Origin: Pseudomonadota bacterium
Lineage (GTDB): Bacteria; Pseudomonadota; Alphaproteobacteria; Rhizobiales; Beijerinckiaceae
Direction of reading: 5' to 3'
Length of the DNA: 5,864 nt
Assembly (NCBI GenBank): GCA_023452965.1
Contig: JAEXUU010000288.1
Coordinates: 1 to 5,864 of the forward strand
Shown: piece after piece, positions 1 through 5,537 of the stretch
Layout of the letters: each line of letters starts with the position of its first letter
How positions within the stretch are numbered: position 1 is the first letter of the stretch
Notes under the pieces: generated by a model
Databases searched by the model: none
What the model saw: the letters and a program-made list of their open reading frames with translations, nothing else
Told to the model about the DNA's origin: nothing
Program-made: the position numbers and the translations under genes

Positions 1-313
1 GCCTGGGTCCCTCGATCGCCGCGGTCGGATCGCTGCCGACGAGACCCTCCGTGTAGAGGAAGCGGTGGAACTGCCGCACGGCCGAGAGCCTCCGCGCCGC
101 CGAGGAGGCCTTCAGGCCGCGCTCGGACAATTCGACCAGGAAGGTCCGGATATCGGCGGCTGCGACGCCTGCCGGGCCGCCATGCCCGGCGGCGAATTCG
201 AGATAATCGTCGAGATCGCGCTGATAGGCGTCGATCGTGTTCTTCGCCGCGCCGCGCTCGGCAGCGAGCATGTCGAGGAAAGCGTTCACCCAGGCGCGTG
301 CCTGCCGGGTCAT
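1..313 (-). CDS. xerD: Site-specific tyrosine recombinase XerD, N-terminal part (runs off left edge)
   Basis: The first 104 residues are visible, starting MTRQARAWVNAFLDMLAAER. Tyrosine recombinases of the XerC/XerD type resolve chromosome dimers at dif sites during division. What is seen is the N-terminal SAM-like core-binding domain (about residues 6-90): the helix with AERGAAKNTIDAYQRDL, then ADIRTFLVELSERGL, then SSAARRLSAVRQFHRFLYTEG and SDPTAAIEGP, all typical of Xer proteins. The catalytic domain with the Arg-His-Arg-Tyr residues lies outside the window, so activity cannot be judged. The ATG at 313 follows the stop of the 47-aa gene by 7 bases. No strong ribosome binding site is visible, so translation is probably coupled to the gene before it. 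XerD is preferred over XerC because, as I recall, xerD commonly sits beside aroK in Rhizobiales; the visible residues alone do not settle it. Confidence 0.88.
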   Translation of the reverse strand, partial: MTRQARAWVNAFLDMLAAERGAAKNTIDAYQRDLDDYLEFAAGHGGPAGVAAADIRTFLVELSERGLKASSAARRLSAVRQFHRFLYTEGLVGSDPTAAIEGPR

Positions 314-320
314 CCGCGGC

Positions 321-464
321 TCATTTCTGCAGCTTCGAGGGCGGGATCACCTCGACCATCTCGCGCGGCTCCGGCTTGACGAAGGTGACGAGCGCGACCA
401 TGCCGCCGAACACCAGCCCGCCGATCACGGCGAGGAAAGTCAAGAACTTGAACAGCGTCGGCAC
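321..464 (-). CDS. 47-aa single-pass membrane protein of unknown function
   Basis: This short gene encodes MPTLFKFLTFLAVIGGLVFG followed by a short tail ending PPSKLQK. Residues 4-27 form one hydrophobic segment with several glycines. The following part (about 28-47) is charged and proline-containing, with KPEPREMVEVIPP. It looks like a membrane-anchored microprotein or an uncleaved signal anchor; no cleavage motif is evident. The only usable start is the GTG at 464, because the next in-frame codon set upstream reaches the TAA stop of the pabB-pabC gene (495-497) with no other start. An AAGGA ribosome binding site lies at 476-480, 11 bases from the GTG. It sits 30 bases after the fusion gene and 7 bases before xerD on the same strand. 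I recall similar small proteins in this spot in other Rhizobiales, sometimes misnamed histidine kinase, but nothing here resembles a kinase. Function unknown. Confidence 0.8.
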   Translation of the reverse strand: MPTLFKFLTFLAVIGGLVFGGMVALVTFVKPEPREMVEVIPPSKLQK

Positions 465-475
465 GGCCGGCGATT

Positions 476-480
476 TCCTT
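476..480 (-). promoter_or_regulatory. Ribosome binding site of the 47-aa membrane protein
   Basis: On the minus strand this reads AAGGA and stands 11 bases before the GTG at 464. It is the main support for the GTG start, since no ATG is available in the frame. It lies between the stop of the pabB-pabC gene and the small gene. Confidence 0.55.
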
Positions 481-494
481 GTTAACCCTGTCGG

Positions 495-2345
495 TTATTC
501 CCGATCCGCCACCGCAGATGCAAGCCTTGGATCGTCTGGGATCAGGCGCGCCTGCCGCAGGCCGCGAAGGCTGCTGCCGACGAACCAGCGCGCCTCGCCC
601 GCCAGATCCTCGATCCGCAGCGCCGCTTCCCGTGCGCTGCCGGCCTCCAGCAGCTCGCGCCGCAGCACCCCCGGCAGCAGTCCATGGGCGGCCGGCGGCG
701 TCAGCAACAGCCCGTCGCGCTCGAGGAAGACGTTCGCTCGGCTCGTCTCGGTGACGAAGCCCTGGCGGTTGAGCAGGAGCGCGTCGTCGCAACCTTGTGC
801 CTCGGCAGCGGCAAAGCAGCGCTCATGGCGCGCCCGGCGCGTCGTCTTGTGCCGTGCGAACGGGTCGGCGGCATCGGCGCGCTCCGCCGCGATCGCGATC
901 GTCAGCGCGCGGCTCTGCTCCGGCGGCAGCGGCACATGCCGTAGCATCACCGAACCGTCGCGCCGCAGCTCGAAGCGGACACGCTGCTCCCTCGCGTTTC
1001 CGAAGCCGGCGGCGAGCGCGGCCAGCCTTTCCGTCAACATCTCCCGCTCGAAGCGAAAACCCAGTTCAGCAGCCGATTTTCCGAGCCGCTGGAGATGCAG
1101 ATCGAGCCGGCGATAACCCGCCTCCGGCAACCAGAGTAAGGTCTCGAACAGACCGAAATCCTCGGCGAGATCGGTCAGGACCCGGGCCTTGAGCCGGCAT
1201 TCCGCGAATTCGCTCGCAGCCTCGGAATCGACGACGATGCCGCCGCCCACCCCGTAGACGCCCTCGCCGCCGGGCAGCAGCGTCGCCGTGCGGATCGCGA
1301 CGTTGAAGTGCAGATCGCCATTCGGCGCGATCGCGCCGATCGACCCGGTATAGGCGTCGCGCGGCCAGGCCTCGAGCTCGCGGATGATCTCCATCGCGCG
1401 CAGTTTGGGCGCGCCGGTCACCGAGCCGCAGGGGAACATCGCGCTGATGAGATCGCCCGCTGACAGGCCCGGCCGCAGCCGGCTCGTCACCTCGGAGGTC
1501 AGGGTGTGCAGCGTCGGATAGGTCTCAACGCTGAAGAGCTTTGGCACGGCGACGGAGCCAATCTCGCTGACCCGGCCGAGATCGTTGCGCAGGAGATCGA
1601 CGATCATCAGGTTCTCGGCGCGCTGCTTCGGATCGGCCCGCAAGGCCGCCATCGCCGCGGCATCGCCCGCCGCATCCACGCCGCGTGCGACCGTGCCCTT
1701 CATCGGCCGCGTCGTCGCCCGCCCGTCTTGCGTCTCGACGAAGAGCTCCGGCGAGACCGAGAGGAGCGTCGCCGCGCCCATCGCGACGATACCGCCATGG
1801 GCGACCGGCTGGCTCGCCCGCAAGGCACCATAGAGCGCCAGCGGGTCGCCTTCATAGCGGAAGCGGACCGGGAAGGTCAGGTTGACCTGATAAGCGTCGC
1901 CGGCCCGTAGATAGTCCAGGACGCGCCCGACGGCGGCGGCGTGCTGTTCGGCGTCGAGCCCGAATGCCAGATCTTCGAGCGGCGGCGGCGCGGCGAGGCT
2001 GGCGAACTGCTGGTCGAGCGCGGCGCCGTCCAGCGCGAGCGGTTCGCGGAACAATCCGATCCAGAGCAGCGGCAAGGCCCGCCCCTCCGGCATCCGCCCC
2101 TCGAGACGTGGCTCGAAGGCATAGCCCAGCTCATAGGAGAGGAAGCCGGCCGCGTGCAGCCCCGATGCCAGCCCGGCCTCGATCCGGGCGAGCGCTTGGG
2201 GAACCTCGTCGAGGCCATGCGCCTCGACCAGCTCCACCGGCTCGGCATAGAGCAGCGCAGCCCCCGCGCCAGTGCTGCGATCATCGAGCAGCACGAAGGG
2301 CGCGCGCAGGGCAGCGATCTCGACCTCCCGCTCCGGCCTCGGCAT
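495..2345 (-). CDS. pabB: Aminodeoxychorismate synthase component I / 4-amino-4-deoxychorismate lyase fusion (PabB-PabC)
   Basis: This 616-aa protein joins two successive steps from chorismate to p-aminobenzoate, the folate precursor, in the cytoplasm. Residues about 1-392 are the chorismate-binding PabB domain: YLRAGDAYQVNLTF (145-158), SPELFVE (198-204), PMKGTVARG (214-222), FPCGSVTGAPKLRAMEII (304-321) and GVGGGIVVDSEAASEFAECR (365-384). Lys216 in PMKGT is the residue that marks aminodeoxychorismate synthase; anthranilate synthase has Ala there. Residues about 396-616 are a class IV PLP-dependent PabC domain: FGLFETLL (397-404), PFARHKTTRR with the likely PLP lysine Lys500, ETSRANVFL (533-541), GLLPGVLR (555-562) and SSLRGL (591-596). 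The linker is only a few residues. No glutamine amidotransferase domain is present, so a separate PabA must supply ammonia. The start is the ATG at 2345, which has GAGGAG 8 bases upstream; the frame stays open to 3014 but that extension lies antisense to aroK. Both domains look intact. Confidence 0.95.
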   Translation of the reverse strand: MPRPEREVEIAALRAPFVLLDDRSTGAGAALLYAEPVELVEAHGLDEVPQALARIEAGLASGLHAAGFLSYELGYAFEPRLEGRMPEGRALPLLWIGLFREPLALDGAALDQQFASLAAPPPLEDLAFGLDAEQHAAAVGRVLDYLRAGDAYQVNLTFPVRFRYEGDPLALYGALRASQPVAHGGIVAMGAATLLSVSPELFVETQDGRATTRPMKGTVARGVDAAGDAAAMAALRADPKQRAENLMIVDLLRNDLGRVSEIGSVAVPKLFSVETYPTLHTLTSEVTSRLRPGLSAGDLISAMFPCGSVTGAPKLRAMEIIRELEAWPRDAYTGSIGAIAPNGDLHFNVAIRTATLLPGGEGVYGVGGGIVVDSEAASEFAECRLKARVLTDLAEDFGLFETLLWLPEAGYRRLDLHLQRLGKSAAELGFRFEREMLTERLAALAAGFGNAREQRVRFELRRDGSVMLRHVPLPPEQSRALTIAIAAERADAADPFARHKTTRRARHERCFAAAEAQGCDDALLLNRQGFVTETSRANVFLERDGLLLTPPAAHGLLPGVLRRELLEAGSAREAALRIEDLAGEARWFVGSSLRGLRQARLIPDDPRLASAVADRE

Positions 2346-2353
2346 GCCGCTTT

Positions 2354-2359
2354 CTCCTC
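2354..2359 (-). promoter_or_regulatory. Ribosome binding site of the pabB-pabC fusion
   Basis: The minus strand reads GAGGAG, 8 bases before the ATG at 2345. This is a near-ideal Shine-Dalgarno match. It fixes the start at MPRPEREVE and rejects longer versions that would run into the aroK region. Confidence 0.75.
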
Positions 2360-2376
2360 GCCCCTGCACCGGCCGG

Positions 2377-2405
2377 TAGCAGTCTGACTCGCTCCGGCAG
2401 GTCAA
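2377..2405 (-). promoter_or_regulatory. Candidate sigma-70-like promoter of the pabB-pabC gene
   Basis: On the minus strand, TTGACC (2405-2400, preceded by C as in the alphaproteobacterial CTTGAC form) is followed after 17 bases by CTGCTA (2382-2377). The -35 element is good and the -10 element is weak, sharing only a few positions with TATAAT. Transcription would begin near 2370, giving a leader of about 25 bases that carries the GAGGAG site. The position and spacing are right for the leftward transcript, but this is inference from sequence alone. Confidence 0.4.
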
Positions 2406-2473
2406 GGCACAACCGGGATTCTCCGGCGCATCAGGAGGACGTGGCGGCAAGGCATCGCACATGCTAGAGCGGC

Positions 2474-2480
2474 AAGAGGA
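2474..2480 (+). promoter_or_regulatory. Ribosome binding site of aroK
   Basis: AAGAGGA stands 9 bases before the ATG at 2490 and 15 bases before the second in-frame ATG at 2496. The spacing favours 2490 as the start. Confidence 0.6.
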
Positions 2481-2489
2481 AACATTGCG

Positions 2490-3071
2490 ATGCTGATGGC
2501 GGATACTGTCGAAACCCTTGATGTCGCTGCCCTGCGCGCCGCGCTCGGCCAGCGCTCCGTCGTGCTCGTCGGCATGATGGGATCGGGCAAGAGCTCGGTC
2601 GGCAAGCGGCTCGGCGCGCGTCTCGGCCTGCCCTTCGTCGATGCCGACACCGAGATCGAGACGGCGGCCGGCATGTCGATCCCCGACATCTTCGCCCAGC
2701 GCGGCGAGACCGAGTTCCGCGACGGCGAGCGTCGCGTCATCGCCCGCATCCTGACGACCCGGTCCCCCCTGGTCCTCGCGACCGGCGGTGGCGCCTATAT
2801 GAACGCCGACACCCGCGCCCGCATCGCCGAGCTCGGCATCTCGGTCTGGCTCAAGGCCGATGTCGACGTGCTGATGCGTCGCGTGCGCAAGCGCAGCAAC
2901 CGCCCGCTGCTGCGCACCGCCGACCCGGAAGGGACGATGCGCCGCCTGCTCGCCGAACGCGAGCCGGTCTATTCCCAGGCCGACATCACCGTGATTTCCA
3001 GCGACGACCCGCATGAGGTCGTCGTCGAAGCCGCGCTCGCCGAACTCGAGCGTGCAACGAGCAGCCGATGA
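2490..3071 (+). CDS. aroK: Shikimate kinase
   Basis: The 193-aa enzyme phosphorylates shikimate with ATP to shikimate 3-phosphate, the fifth step of the chorismate pathway, in the cytoplasm. Seen in order: the P-loop GMMGSGKSS (28-36, Lys34 and Ser35 contacting ATP and Mg), the DADTEIE shikimate/Mg motif (Asp51, Asp53), FRDGE (76-80, with shikimate-binding Arg77), TGGGAY (98-103), the lid region RKRSNRPLL (133-141) and LAEREPVY (154-161, with the conserved Arg157). It has about 20 more residues at the N-terminus than the E. coli type, as is common in alphaproteobacteria. ATG 2490 is chosen for its spacing from AAGAGGA; ATG 2496 is the alternative and would remove two residues. The stop overlaps the aroB start as ATGA, so the two are translationally coupled. 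All key residues are present. Confidence 0.96.
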   Translation: MLMADTVETLDVAALRAALGQRSVVLVGMMGSGKSSVGKRLGARLGLPFVDADTEIETAAGMSIPDIFAQRGETEFRDGERRVIARILTTRSPLVLATGGGAYMNADTRARIAELGISVWLKADVDVLMRRVRKRSNRPLLRTADPEGTMRRLLAEREPVYSQADITVISSDDPHEVVVEAALAELERATSSR

Positions 3072-4213
3072 CCAAGCAAGCAGCAGATGCCGCGCGCGCC
3101 GAGCGCATTCTCGTTCCCGTTCCGCTCGGCGAGCGCGCCTATGACATCCTGATCGGGCGCCACCAGCTCTGCGAGGCAGCCGGCGTCATCGCGGAACTCG
3201 CCCCCGGTGCCCGCGCCGCCATCGTCACCGACGACAATCTCGCCGAGCTGCACGCCCCGGCCCTGGAGAGCTGCCTGCACCAGGCCGGCATCGCGACGAC
3301 CCGCCTGACGATCCGGCCCGGCGAGGCCTCGAAATCCTATGCCTGCTTCGTCGAGCTTTGCGACGGACTCCTGGCAGCCAAGATCGAGCGCAACGACCTC
3401 GTCATCGCGCTCGGCGGCGGCGTGGTCGGCGATCTCTCGGGCTTTGCCGCCTCGGTGCTGCGGCGCGGCGTGCGCTTTGTCCAGATCCCGACGAGCCTGC
3501 TCGCCCAGGTCGATTCCTCGGTGGGCGGCAAGACCGGGATCAATTCCGGCCATGGCAAGAACCTGATCGGCGCCTTCCACCAGCCGGCGCTGGTGATCTG
3601 CGACACCGCCTTGCTCGACACGCTCAGCGAGCGCGAGTTCAAGGCCGGCTATGCCGAGGTGGTGAAGTACGGGCTGATCGACGATGCCGCCTTCTTCGAC
3701 TGGTGCGAGGCGAACTGGCGGCGCGTCATCGCCGGCGGGCCGGAGCGCGACCATGCCGTCGCCACCGCCTGCCGCGCCAAGGCGGCGATCGTGGTACGCG
3801 ACGAGCGCGAGGACGGCGACCGCGCCTTGCTCAATCTCGGCCACACCTTCGCTCATGCGCTGGAGCGGCTCACCGCCTATGATTCCAGGCGCCTCGTCCA
3901 TGGCGAGGCGGTCGCGATCGGCCTCGCGCTGGCCTTCCGCTTCTCGCAGCGGCTCGGCCTCTGCCCTGGCCAGGATGCCGGGCGCGTCGCGGCGCATCTT
4001 GGCTCGGTCGGCCTGCCCTCGCGGCTGCAGGACGTGCCGGGCGGTACCGGCAGTGCTGCCGAGATCGTCGAGGCGATGACCCAGGACAAGAAGGTGAAGC
4101 GCGGCGCGCTGACCTTCATCCTCGCCCATGGCATCGGCAAGAGCTTCATCGCGCCGGGGGTTCCCGCCGACGAGGTGCGCCGCTTCATCGAAAGCGAACT
4201 CGCGGGAGCCTGA
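3068..4213 (+). CDS. aroB: 3-dehydroquinate synthase
   Basis: The 381-aa enzyme converts DAHP to 3-dehydroquinate, the second step of the shikimate pathway, using bound NAD and a divalent metal (Zn or Co). Seen: ALGGGVVGDLSGFAASV (114-130, the NAD-binding glycine-rich loop), PTSLLAQVDSSVGGKTGIN (141-159, with Asp149 and Lys155), GKNLIGAFHQP (163-173), AEVVKYGLI (196-204), LNLGHTFAHALE (255-266), HGEAVAIG (278-285) and DKKVKRG (340-346). By family comparison the metal ligands are Glu197, His259 and His278. Length is slightly above the usual 350-370 because of a short N-terminal extension. The ATG at 3068 overlaps the aroK stop by ATGA and lacks a strong ribosome binding site of its own, which fits coupled translation. 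Intact. Confidence 0.97.
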   Translation: MTKQAADAARAERILVPVPLGERAYDILIGRHQLCEAAGVIAELAPGARAAIVTDDNLAELHAPALESCLHQAGIATTRLTIRPGEASKSYACFVELCDGLLAAKIERNDLVIALGGGVVGDLSGFAASVLRRGVRFVQIPTSLLAQVDSSVGGKTGINSGHGKNLIGAFHQPALVICDTALLDTLSEREFKAGYAEVVKYGLIDDAAFFDWCEANWRRVIAGGPERDHAVATACRAKAAIVVRDEREDGDRALLNLGHTFAHALERLTAYDSRRLVHGEAVAIGLALAFRFSQRLGLCPGQDAGRVAAHLGSVGLPSRLQDVPGGTGSAAEIVEAMTQDKKVKRGALTFILAHGIGKSFIAPGVPADEVRRFIESELAGA

Positions 4214-4223
4214 TCGCACGCCA

Positions 4224-5531
4224 ATGGCCGCGCTGGTCCCCATCGATCCCTGGCTGGCGGTCGCGGTCGTTGTCCTCGGCCTGCTGCTGACCGGCTTCCT
4301 CTCCGCCAGCGAGGCCGCGCTCAATGCGACCTCCCGCGCGCGCCTCACGGCGCAGGAGAAGGCCGGCAGCCGGCGCGCCGCGATCGCGCTGCGCGCGCTG
4401 TCGAACCGCGAGCGGCTGAGCGGCGTACTCCTGCTAGCGCGCACGCTCGTGAAGACCGCGACGGCGGCCTTCGCGACCTATGCGGCCGCGGTCTCCCATG
4501 GCGCGTCGGGCGCGCTCTGTGCCGCCGCGGTCGTCGCGCTGCTCGCCATCGTTTTCGGCGAGCTTGCGCCCCGCATGGTGGCGGTCGCCAAGCCGGACCG
4601 CACGGCGCTCTTCTTCGTCCGGCCGGTGGCGCGCCTGCTCGCCATCCTCGGGCCGCCGCTGCGCCTGCTGCAATGGCTGGCCCGACGCAGCATCGGCCTG
4701 TTCGGGCTGCGGATCGATTCGCAGCGTCCGGTGCTCGCCACGGACGAGCTGCTGCGTGACCAGGTCGAGCTGATGCGCCAGCAGGGCACGGTCGAGAAGG
4801 CCGATGGCGACATGGTCAGCGGCCTGCTCGACCTCAAGGACCTCGAAGTCGCCGACGTGATGATCCACCGCACCAAGATGCGGACGATCAATCTCGATCT
4901 CGGCCCCGAGGCGATCGTCCGCGAGGTGCTGGCCTCGCCCTATACCCGCCTGCCGCTCTGGCGCGAGAAGCCGGAGAACATCGTCGGCATCCTGCACGCC
5001 AAGGACCTGCTGCGCGCCCTCGATGCCGCCGGCGGCGATGCCGGCAGGCTCGATGTCGGCGAGATCGCGCTTTCACCCTGGTTCGTGCCGGTGAACACAT
5101 CGCTGCCGGAGCAGCTCAAGGCCTTCCTCGCCCGCAAGACCCATTTTGCCCTCGCCGTCGACGAGTATGGCGAGGTCATGGGGCTGGTGACGCTGGAGGA
5201 CATCCTCGAGGAGATCGTCGGCGACATCCGCGACGAGCACGACATCGCCCTGCCCGGCCTGCGCCAGCAGGCCGACGGCTCGGTCATTGTCGAGGGCGGC
5301 GCGCCGATCCGCGATCTCAACCGCGCCATGGACTGGAACCTGCCGGACGAGGAGGCGACCACCGTCGCCGGGCTCGTCATCCACGAGGCGAGGGCCATTC
5401 CCGATGCCGGCCAGGCCTTTACCTTCCACGGCTTCCGCTTCGAGGTGATGCGCAAGAGCCGCAACCGCGTGACCTCGCTGAAGATCGCGCCGGTCGGCAA
5501 TGGCGATACGGCACCGCCACCCGCGGCCTGA
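4224..5531 (+). CDS. CNNM/CBS-pair/CorC-type membrane protein (hemolysin-like, TlyC/HlyC family)
   Basis: This 435-aa integral membrane protein has the three-part architecture of the CNNM/CorC family, whose studied members are linked to Mg2+ (and Co2+) transport; the old name hemolysin is historical. Residues about 10-180 are the DUF21/CNNM transmembrane domain: a first membrane helix (11-28) ending in FLSASEAAL, hydrophobic stretches at about 66-90, 95-112 and 128-147, and the family motif FGELAPRMVAVAKP (111-124). Residues about 208-335 are a CBS pair: VADVMIHRTKM, YTRLPLWREKPENIVGILHAKDLL, then FALAVDEYGEVMGLVTLEDILEEIVGDI. Residues about 345-423 are the C-terminal CorC/HlyC domain (IRDLNRAMDWNLP, TTVAGLVIH). 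The ATG at 4224 lies 10 bases after the aroB stop; the frame is open upstream to 4128 but that overlaps aroB. GGGAG at 4204-4208 is a distant, weak ribosome site, so coupling to aroB is likely. The transported ion is not decided by the sequence. Confidence 0.9.
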   Translation: MAALVPIDPWLAVAVVVLGLLLTGFLSASEAALNATSRARLTAQEKAGSRRAAIALRALSNRERLSGVLLLARTLVKTATAAFATYAAAVSHGASGALCAAAVVALLAIVFGELAPRMVAVAKPDRTALFFVRPVARLLAILGPPLRLLQWLARRSIGLFGLRIDSQRPVLATDELLRDQVELMRQQGTVEKADGDMVSGLLDLKDLEVADVMIHRTKMRTINLDLGPEAIVREVLASPYTRLPLWREKPENIVGILHAKDLLRALDAAGGDAGRLDVGEIALSPWFVPVNTSLPEQLKAFLARKTHFALAVDEYGEVMGLVTLEDILEEIVGDIRDEHDIALPGLRQQADGSVIVEGGAPIRDLNRAMDWNLPDEEATTVAGLVIHEARAIPDAGQAFTFHGFRFEVMRKSRNRVTSLKIAPVGNGDTAPPPAA

Positions 5532-5537
5532 AGCCGA

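Larger units (their letters stand above)
2346..2489. promoter_or_regulatory. Divergent control region between pabB-pabC and aroK
   Basis: These 144 bases separate the two back-to-back starts and must hold the promoters for both directions. The leftward promoter candidate is at 2377-2405. For the rightward direction I see no convincing -35/-10 pair; TGCTAG at 2462-2467 could serve as a -10 but has only ACGTGG 17 bases upstream. A perfect 10-base palindrome ACCGGCCGGT lies at 2368-2377, over the expected leftward start point. An AGGAGG at 2433-2438 has no well-spaced start codon after it. No terminator-like hairpin with a T run is visible. Confidence 0.6.

Noticed and set aside
1..320. Mobile element or integron, suggested by a tyrosine recombinase
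   Set aside because: The visible domain matches the housekeeping XerC/XerD type. There are no flanking repeats, attachment-site-like sequences or cargo genes in the window.
298..1116. 272-codon open frame on the plus strand
   Set aside because: It is antisense to the PabC domain and the small membrane protein. Its Ser/Arg/Ala-rich low-complexity translation is typical of a shadow frame.
2385..2404. TGAC-N12-GTCA inverted repeat as an operator
   Set aside because: The arms match over only 4 bases, which is expected by chance; one arm is simply part of the candidate -35 element.
2441..2467. 8-codon frame starting at GTG 2441 just after AGGAGG (2433-2438)
   Set aside because: The spacing of 2 bases is too short for initiation, and the predicted peptide MAARHRTC has no feature of a leader peptide.
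2346..3014. Upstream extension of the pabB-pabC frame by 223 codons, giving an 839-aa version
   Set aside because: The extension lies wholly antisense to aroK and the divergent region, resembles no known domain, and the ATG at 2345 has an excellent ribosome binding site. It is a long open frame caused by GC-rich codon use.
2969..4444. 491-codon open frame on the minus strand
   Set aside because: It is antisense to aroB, whose family motifs are complete. The translation is rich in Ala, Arg, Gly and Asp without any recognisable domain, as expected for a shadow frame in GC-rich DNA.
4434..5500. Several minus-strand open frames of 118 to 187 codons
   Set aside because: They oppose the CNNM/CBS gene, whose three domains are fully conserved. 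None has a ribosome site or a domain I recognise.
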